This document shows, one piece after another, positions 7,223-11,001 of a DNA stretch of 11,001 nucleotides. Below the pieces are notes generated by a model. That model worked only from the letters and a program-made list of their open reading frames with translations, was not told the DNA's origin and did no database searches. A program made the translations under genes and the position numbers. Each line of letters begins with the position of its first letter. Position 1 is the stretch's first letter. Source of the DNA: an uncultured bacterium (lineage in GTDB: Bacteria > Bdellovibrionota_C > UBA2361 > JANWWW01); the NCBI GenBank assembly GCA_938038205.1, contig CALHSA010000037.1, positions 1 to 11,001 on the forward strand. Reading direction: 5' to 3'.

Positions 7223-7235
7223 TACATGCTATAAC
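7207..7235 (+). promoter_or_regulatory. Near-consensus sigma70 promoter ahead of the candidate RNA
   Basis: TTAACA (7207-7212, five of six to TTGACA) and TATAAC (7230-7235, five of six) are separated by exactly 17 bases, and a TG one base before the -10 (7227-7228) adds an extended -10 element. It is the best-formed promoter in the window. The predicted start at about 7241-7243 coincides with the 5' edge of the foldable segment beginning at 7242. The next coding start is 250 bases downstream. Confidence 0.6.
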
Positions 7236-7241
7236 ATTACT

Positions 7242-7341
7242 AAAGAGGAGAGCCACCGAAAAGGGTTCAAAAAAACAGCCTCGCAACACACAAGAAAACC
7301 TTAAAAAAAACCTTATTCCTTTCCGGCAGGCTCACTTCTTT
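7242..7341 (+). ncRNA. Candidate structured RNA or long structured leader, family unknown
   Basis: The segment can close on itself. Bases 7242-7254 pair with 7329-7341 over 13 positions, with one G-U and one A-A mismatch. Bases 7256-7264 pair with 7318-7326 over 9 positions, with one A-C mismatch. Together they form a rod capped by an A-rich, weakly structured interior (7265-7317). The 5' edge matches the predicted start point of the promoter at 7207-7235. There is no credible ORF here. The closed rod with an open interior recalls 6S or SRP RNA in outline only: it is about 100 bases, shorter than usual 6S RNA, and lacks the GGAA loop and GCAG of SRP RNA. The 3' end is uncertain; an A6-TTG-T6 element at 7353-7367 is a weak possible end. 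It could instead be the 5' leader of the lipoprotein gene at 7492. Confidence 0.45.
7295..7315 (+). repeat. Two direct copies of AAAACCTTA inside the candidate RNA
   Basis: AAAACCTTA occurs at 7295-7303 and again at 7307-7315, a 12-base period in the A-rich interior of the candidate RNA. Each AACCTT core could pair with AAGGGTT at 7261-7267 with one bulged G, as alternatives to the rod pairing. Confidence 0.45.
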
Positions 7342-7452
7342 GTAAGTATCGGAAAAAATTGTTTTTTATTTCAGTAAATTTATTTTTATTTTCACAAGTA
7401 AATTTTTCATCAGTTTCAGTTTGCCTGAAAATTTTGTACTAAAAAATTAAGT

Positions 7453-7482
7453 TTGACATCGAGAGATTACTTTTAGTAATTT
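7453..7482 (+). promoter_or_regulatory. Possible promoter of the small lipoprotein gene
   Basis: A perfect TTGACA lies at 7453-7458. The downstream -10 is poor: TAATTT at 7477-7482 (18 bases spacing) or overlapping AGTAAT variants. A start near 7489 would again leave almost no leader before the ATG at 7492. It would free the lipoprotein gene from depending on the promoter at 7207. Confidence 0.35.
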
Positions 7483-7491
7483 TAAGAAAGT

Positions 7492-7803
7492 ATGAAGCCT
7501 TTTTCGGTATTAATTGTAAGTTTGGTTTTCACTACATTAGTAGGATGTCAACAGAGAGGTTCCTCTGAAGCAACTGCCTCTGATGTTGGTTCTGGGACAA
7601 ATAATGAAACGATGGAAGAGAGTAGTATGGAGAGAAACAACTATGTTAGTGAGCCTGAAGAATCCTATAACGCCATGCCATATTCAGGGGGAGAGGATAT
7701 GAGTCCGACCATGGAAGAATCGATGCCAGATACATCAGAAGGAATGGGAATGCCTCCAGAGGATTTTGACGGAATGACGGAAGAGAGTGGTGCGCCTAAT
7801 TAA
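7492..7803 (+). CDS. Small acidic, methionine-rich lipoprotein of unknown function
   Basis: A 103-residue protein with a textbook lipoprotein signal: a basic start, a hydrophobic core, and lipobox LVGC with Cys19 as the lipidation site. The mature part is probably disordered. It is very acidic (about 21 Asp/Glu against two Arg and no Lys) and contains nine methionines in about 85 residues, clustered in related segments: TMEESSME (40-47), TMEESMPD (73-80), EGMGMPPED (83-91) and GMTEESG (94-100). No known domain is visible. Met-rich acidic tails can bind copper or other soft metals, but no CxxC or His-rich site supports that here, so function is open. The ATG is preceded by AAGAAAG, a modest ribosome binding site. 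It stands alone between the candidate RNA and a converging gene, and its stop codon lies in a hairpin. The lipobox and clear reading frame support a real gene despite low-complexity composition. Confidence 0.75.
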   Translation: MKPFSVLIVSLVFTTLVGCQQRGSSEATASDVGSGTNNETMEESSMERNNYVSEPEESYNAMPYSGGEDMSPTMEESMPDTSEGMGMPPEDFDGMTEESGAPN

Positions 7804-7829
7804 AAACAAAGTTTCTAATTAGGTTAATT
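7795..7829 (+). terminator. Hairpin at the convergent gene ends, probable terminator
   Basis: CCTAATTA (7795-7802) and TAATTAGG (7816-7823) are a perfect inverted repeat. After one mismatch, an inner AAAC/GTTT stem extends it around an AAA loop, giving 12 base pairs. TTAATTT follows on the plus strand. The stem holds the stop codon of the lipoprotein gene and abuts the stop of the converging gene. The stem is mostly A-T, so its strength as an intrinsic terminator is uncertain. The minus-strand side has no T tract. Confidence 0.5.
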
Positions 7830-9725
7830 TGTAGGGTAGGCCCATCTAATCAATGTGTTAGATTTTAAAACTGGTCGTATTTGTTTTGATTCAAACTCAT
7901 ACTCATATAGGTCAAATTTTCCTCTTTCCAGACCTGCGGAGCTATCTTTGCTAGCTGAAAAAGCCAACTTTTTATTGTTAGTGATTGGAAAATAAAAAGA
8001 TAAATATCCATCAAAGGGGTCAATAAGGTTTTGTGATGTTTTGTCACTGATTAAAAATCTTTTAATATACCTTTTACCGCCAGTTACATGAATATATACA
8101 ATTTGATCATCTGTTTCGAACCATGGTTCACAGCCAGGAAACTTTGAAATCACCTCTTTTTTAAACAAATCATACACCCACACATGCCATTTTTTTGGTT
8201 GATTTGCTATAAATGCGAGATATTTGCCATTCTCGCTTATTCTAGGTTTGCTAATTTCAAGGCCTGGAATATCAACTAAAGGAAAAAGTACTTTTTCCCC
8301 TTCATCCGATAGAAGCAGTATACTCTTTCTATCCCTCTCAAAAATGATAGAGCCCTCACTAGTCGGGGTACCGAACACACCATTTTCAACAAGGACTTTT
8401 AATTCTCCATTTTTCATCTGAACAATCCTACCAGGAGCATACCTGCTAAGAGATCTTGTTTGCGTGAAAATAATTCTATCTAAGAATTTGTCATACACAG
8501 GGTTTTGCTCAAACCATTCTTGGCTATCATACACTTTCACTATATTCCCAAACTCAATTTTATATATCCCAGTAGTTTGATTCTCTATAATTCCATCGAA
8601 AAGGTAATTACAATCAGAGCAAACTATCTTGAGATTTTTTGAATTAGTCGATATTTCTCTCTGTTCAGCAAAAATTTTAAAAGTAACAAAAAAAATAACA
8701 AAAAAAGATATAAAAATTATGGAAAAAAATGGAGCCTTTGCAAGAACTTGGCGCTGATTAAAATAATTAGACAAAAAAACAAGGCAAATTACACCAAGAA
8801 TACCTTGAAGAGCCCCCCAACTCTGAGTGATTAAATGATGAGTAACGGCCGTTGATACAGCCAAAGACTTATCAAAACCCAGAAGATTAAAAGCTAAAGT
8901 CCAACCTGTGTGAAAAGAACCTATACCACCTATTGTAAATACAGGCAGAGAGACAAACAATTCAGCTGTTATAAAACCGAAAACCGTGTTTAAAAAAGGA
9001 GCTTTTGCTGATGTTATACCATATAAATTCACTATGGATAAAAAAAGAATCCAATATGAAAAGTACTTAACAAATCTTTGTAAGATAGCGAGAAAAGTTA
9101 ATTTAATGAGTATTTTCTGTTCCGACAATCTACCATAAAAATCAATCAAGTCAAGCAATTTGGATCCTGGTTTAATTTTTAAAACTCGTAGAAGGCTTTT
9201 AACGATTTTACCTAGGTGAACACAAAAAATTGCTGATATTAAAATCAGAATCACAGCCAAAACGTAAAGGAAACTGTTTATTTCGTAACCAGTTACGACA
9301 GCCAGAAAAAAAGCAAAGATTAGAATTATAAAACCAACAGCAAATAAATCTAAAAAAGTTAGATTAACGAAGGCCGAAATAGCTGTTTTAAAATCAGCTA
9401 AAAGAAATTTTGGAATTAAAAAGATATATATTAAAGTACCTAATTTCGCTGGTAGTAGGTCCGAGAAAAAATTTCTTGTAAAACTAACAAAAAAAACGTT
9501 TATATAACTTGGGTTAAAACCTAAATGATTTAAAATCAGCTGAGTTCTTAGAGATAGCAAAAGAGCATTTACGATTGACAAACAAAAAAAATATGAGATT
9601 AAGTTTAGTTCAACCGATTTTAATTCCTTAATAGTTTTTTCAATTGAGAGTTGAGTAAGAACATTCTCGTAAAAAAAATATCCAATAATGATAGTTAGAC
9701 TAATTTTTAGAATGAAAGTCTTCAT
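7824..9725 (-). CDS. Flippase-like (LPG synthase TM) membrane protein fused to a PD40/TolB-like propeller domain
   Basis: A 633-residue inner-membrane protein in two parts. Residues 1-325 contain about eight hydrophobic helices and match the lysylphosphatidylglycerol synthase transmembrane (UPF0104/AglD2) family: RTQLILNHLGF (60-70), the polar NFFSDLLPAKLG loop (85-96), and LPVFTIGGIGSFHTGW (260-275). In MprF this domain translocates lipids; in other members the lipid or glycolipid substrate is often unknown. A further helix (332-352) leads to about 280 residues with repeated beta-strand blades such as PRISENGKYLAFIANQ (494-509), typical of PD40/TolB-like propellers, and probably periplasmic. 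A CxxC pair (Cys369, Cys372) sits at the domain junction. No aminoacyltransferase domain is present, so it is not a full MprF. The ATG overlaps the stop of the upstream dehydrogenase gene as ATGA, preceded by CTAGG. Confidence 0.85.
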   Translation of the reverse strand: MKTFILKISLTIIIGYFFYENVLTQLSIEKTIKELKSVELNLISYFFCLSIVNALLLSLRTQLILNHLGFNPSYINVFFVSFTRNFFSDLLPAKLGTLIYIFLIPKFLLADFKTAISAFVNLTFLDLFAVGFIILIFAFFLAVVTGYEINSFLYVLAVILILISAIFCVHLGKIVKSLLRVLKIKPGSKLLDLIDFYGRLSEQKILIKLTFLAILQRFVKYFSYWILFLSIVNLYGITSAKAPFLNTVFGFITAELFVSLPVFTIGGIGSFHTGWTLAFNLLGFDKSLAVSTAVTHHLITQSWGALQGILGVICLVFLSNYFNQRQVLAKAPFFSIIFISFFVIFFVTFKIFAEQREISTNSKNLKIVCSDCNYLFDGIIENQTTGIYKIEFGNIVKVYDSQEWFEQNPVYDKFLDRIIFTQTRSLSRYAPGRIVQMKNGELKVLVENGVFGTPTSEGSIIFERDRKSILLLSDEGEKVLFPLVDIPGLEISKPRISENGKYLAFIANQPKKWHVWVYDLFKKEVISKFPGCEPWFETDDQIVYIHVTGGKRYIKRFLISDKTSQNLIDPFDGYLSFYFPITNNKKLAFSASKDSSAGLERGKFDLYEYEFESKQIRPVLKSNTLIRWAYPTN

Positions 9726-10765
9726 CCTAGATTTTTCATAGCAATTTGCAAAGCTACCCTCTCTGTTGGAATCCCTTTTGACAAATGATCCTCAAAAATT
9801 AATCTAACTCTCTCTGGAATTTTAGCAATCATTTTTTGGGTCCAAGCTTCGGCGTTATCCATATTCTCAGACGCAACCTTAATCAAACCACCAGCATTTA
9901 CAATGAAATCTGGGCCATACAATATCCTCTTATCTCTTAGCAATTCATAACACTCTTCTCCGGAAAGTTGATTATTAGCTCCACCAATTATAATTCGACT
10001 CTGAATTTTACTTAAAGTATTAGGATTCACTACTCCTCCGATAGCACACGGGCAGAAAATATCTGTCTCTTGCTCAAAAATTGCCTCAGAAGGAACAATC
10101 TCAACACCTGGGTGTTGTTTTTTGAATGCATCAAGTTTTTCCTTATCAATGTCCGAGACATATACACGGTACCCCTCCTTTAACGCTAGCTCCGCTACTT
10201 TGGAGCCAACCGCACCAATACCTTGAATTGAGATTGATGGAGTAGAGCCTTTCAGGTACCCCAAATCCCTAAAAAAATCCAGGTTATTATGAATACTGAG
10301 AAAAACACCTTGGGCAGTGTAGGGTGAGGGGTCTCCTTTAGATGATGCTTTCCCCCGAACAAAAGGAGTTACCTGACCGATAATCTCCATATCATCTGCA
10401 GTTGTGCCCAAATCTTCAGCCGTTATGTAATGTCCATTCAGCCTGTTAACAAACTCTCCAAACCCCTTAAAGATCGCCTCCCTATTGAACTCACCTTCTT
10501 TTTTTATTATCACAGCTTTACCACCACCAAGTGGAAGCTCAGCGGCAGCCGCTTTTAGAGTCATAGCTTTTGAAAGCTTAAGTACATCATCAAGCGCATC
10601 ATTGGGGCTATTATAAGACTTAAATCTACATCCACCTAAAGCTGGTCCTCTTTTAGTTGAATGGATTACAATAATAGCATTTAACCCAAGCTTTGGATTA
10701 GAAAAAAAACTTACCTGCTCATAAGCTTCTTCAAAGATTCTTGAAATCATATTTTCAATTTTCAC
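9722..10765 (-). CDS. Leucine dehydrogenase-type amino acid dehydrogenase (Glu/Leu/Phe/Val family)
   Basis: A soluble NAD-dependent enzyme for reversible oxidative deamination of an amino acid to its 2-oxo acid and ammonium. The N-terminal catalytic domain shows GPALGG (40-45), the two active-site lysines Lys71 (MTLK) and Lys83 (LGGGK), and the catalytic Asp118 in TAEDLGTT. Their spacing matches Bacillus leucine dehydrogenase with an offset of three. The Rossmann domain has GIGAVG (182-187), followed by the conserved CPCAIGG (238-244), GGANNQL (261-267) and NAGG (290-293). At 347 residues it is close to leucine dehydrogenase (about 364) and much shorter than glutamate dehydrogenase. The branched-chain preference is inferred; phenylalanine, valine or tryptophan enzymes of the same family cannot be excluded. 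It starts with GTG; an in-frame ATG five codons later is the alternative. It is first in a coupled pair with the flippase-propeller gene. Confidence 0.94.
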   Translation of the reverse strand: MKIENMISRIFEEAYEQVSFFSNPKLGLNAIIVIHSTKRGPALGGCRFKSYNSPNDALDDVLKLSKAMTLKAAAAELPLGGGKAVIIKKEGEFNREAIFKGFGEFVNRLNGHYITAEDLGTTADDMEIIGQVTPFVRGKASSKGDPSPYTAQGVFLSIHNNLDFFRDLGYLKGSTPSISIQGIGAVGSKVAELALKEGYRVYVSDIDKEKLDAFKKQHPGVEIVPSEAIFEQETDIFCPCAIGGVVNPNTLSKIQSRIIIGGANNQLSGEECYELLRDKRILYGPDFIVNAGGLIKVASENMDNAEAWTQKMIAKIPERVRLIFEDHLSKGIPTERVALQIAMKNLG

Positions 10766-10788
10766 ACTTACTGAATATCAAACTCCAG

Positions 10789-10794
10789 ATTATA
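10789..10794 (-). promoter_or_regulatory. Consensus -10 element for the dehydrogenase-flippase unit
   Basis: A perfect TATAAT reads on the minus strand at 10794-10789. A start near 10782 would give a leader of about 17 bases before the GTG at 10765. No convincing -35 is present at the right distance. The region is the 56-base divergent gap shared with the gene starting at 10822. Confidence 0.45.
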
Positions 10795-10821
10795 TCGATC
10801 GAAAAATAAAAAAGAAGATTT

Positions 10822-11001
10822 ATGAGAGTCGAGTATTCTTCTGACTCAACTTTAAAAAATCTTGAGATCTCAGCGAGAACGCCATCAGATTTGAAGAGGG
10901 TGAACCAGAATTTACTGCACGATGTTTTATATGCAGCAAGTAAAGCAGGGATAGAACAGGTCTACTTTTCAGCTATTAAGAATGATCATTCAAAGTATAC
11001 A
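10822..11001 (+). CDS. 5' part of a gene running off the window, product uncertain
   Basis: An ATG at 10822, preceded by AAGAAG at a usable distance, opens a frame of 60 codons that continues to the window edge without a stop. There is no signal peptide. The readable part begins MRVEYSSDSTLKNLEIS and later contains RVNQNLLHDVLYAASKAGIE and VYFSAIKNDHSKYT. The order of a helix ending in an Ala-Ala-x-x-Gly-Ile turn, then a beta strand, faintly resembles the start of D-Ala-D-Ala carboxypeptidase-like (M15) domains. The metal-binding His/Asp motifs would lie outside the window, so this is only a guess. It is divergent from the dehydrogenase gene. Confidence 0.6.
   Translation, partial: MRVEYSSDSTLKNLEISARTPSDLKRVNQNLLHDVLYAASKAGIEQVYFSAIKNDHSKYT

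Noticed and set aside
7242-7345. SRP RNA (4.5S) on either strand
   Set aside because: Size and rod shape fit, but the GGAA-type apical loop and the GCAG internal loop are absent on both strands.
7353-7370. A6-TTG-T6 as an intrinsic terminator of the candidate RNA
   Set aside because: Six A-T pairs with a three-base loop form too weak a hairpin to call; kept only as a possible 3' end.
7790-7800. GGTGCGCCTAA, one mismatch from the XerC arm of E. coli dif
   Set aside because: It lies in the coding end of the lipoprotein gene, and the central region and XerD arm do not match at all.
7865-8047. Minus-strand open frame in another frame of the flippase-propeller gene
   Set aside because: Fully inside the longer, recognisable gene and lacking any motif.
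8224-8421. Plus-strand open frame inside the propeller coding region
   Set aside because: Composition reflects the complementary coding strand; no supporting signal.

Overview
This window is low-GC and densely coded, and almost all of it can be assigned. Outer-membrane-style lipoproteins, a secreted S41 protease, complex I NuoC, a zinc-finger ClpX and a Leu-dehydrogenase-family enzyme together indicate a Gram-negative bacterium. The genes look chromosomal rather than plasmid- or phage-borne. A lineage related to the former Deltaproteobacteria (for example SAR324 or Bdellovibrionota) would fit, but that placement is an inference from gene content and base composition. Four of the complete genes start with GTG, and several have little or no Shine-Dalgarno sequence.

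Layout. At 1-642 (+) is the 3' part of an unrecognised membrane-anchored protein. It ends tail-to-tail, with a short overlap, against a two-gene minus-strand unit (2186-619): a complete XerC/D-like tyrosine recombinase followed 5 bases later by a LysM lipoprotein. Divergent from the recombinase is a C-terminal processing protease of family S41 (2257-3420, +), which converges on a canonical clpX (4635-3427, -). Divergent from clpX is a two-gene unit, a 68-residue unknown protein overlapping nuoC (4701-5463, +). nuoC converges on a membrane-anchored PP2C phosphatase with a C-terminal coiled coil (7149-5455, -).

The only sizeable gene-free stretch (7150-7491) holds a near-consensus sigma70 promoter. 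Directly after its predicted start point is a segment that can fold into a long closed rod (7242-7341), a candidate small RNA or structured leader. Next come a small acidic, Met-rich lipoprotein (7492-7803) and a hairpin shared with the converging gene. The minus strand from 10765 to 7824 holds a Leu/Val/Phe-type amino acid dehydrogenase coupled by an ATGA overlap to a fusion of a flippase-like (LPG synthase TM) membrane domain with a TolB/PD40-like propeller. A divergent gene starts at 10822 and runs off the window.

How the genes relate. ClpX and the S41 protease are protein quality control in two compartments, though they are convergent and not co-transcribed. NuoC belongs to respiratory complex I, yet neither nuoB nor nuoD lies next to it, so the complex I genes must be at least partly scattered. 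The least conventional parts are the candidate RNA at 7242-7341, the flippase-propeller fusion coupled to an amino acid dehydrogenase, the PP2C with a predicted periplasmic coiled coil, and the small unknown protein overlapping nuoC. I saw no CRISPR array, insertion sequence, tRNA or rRNA.
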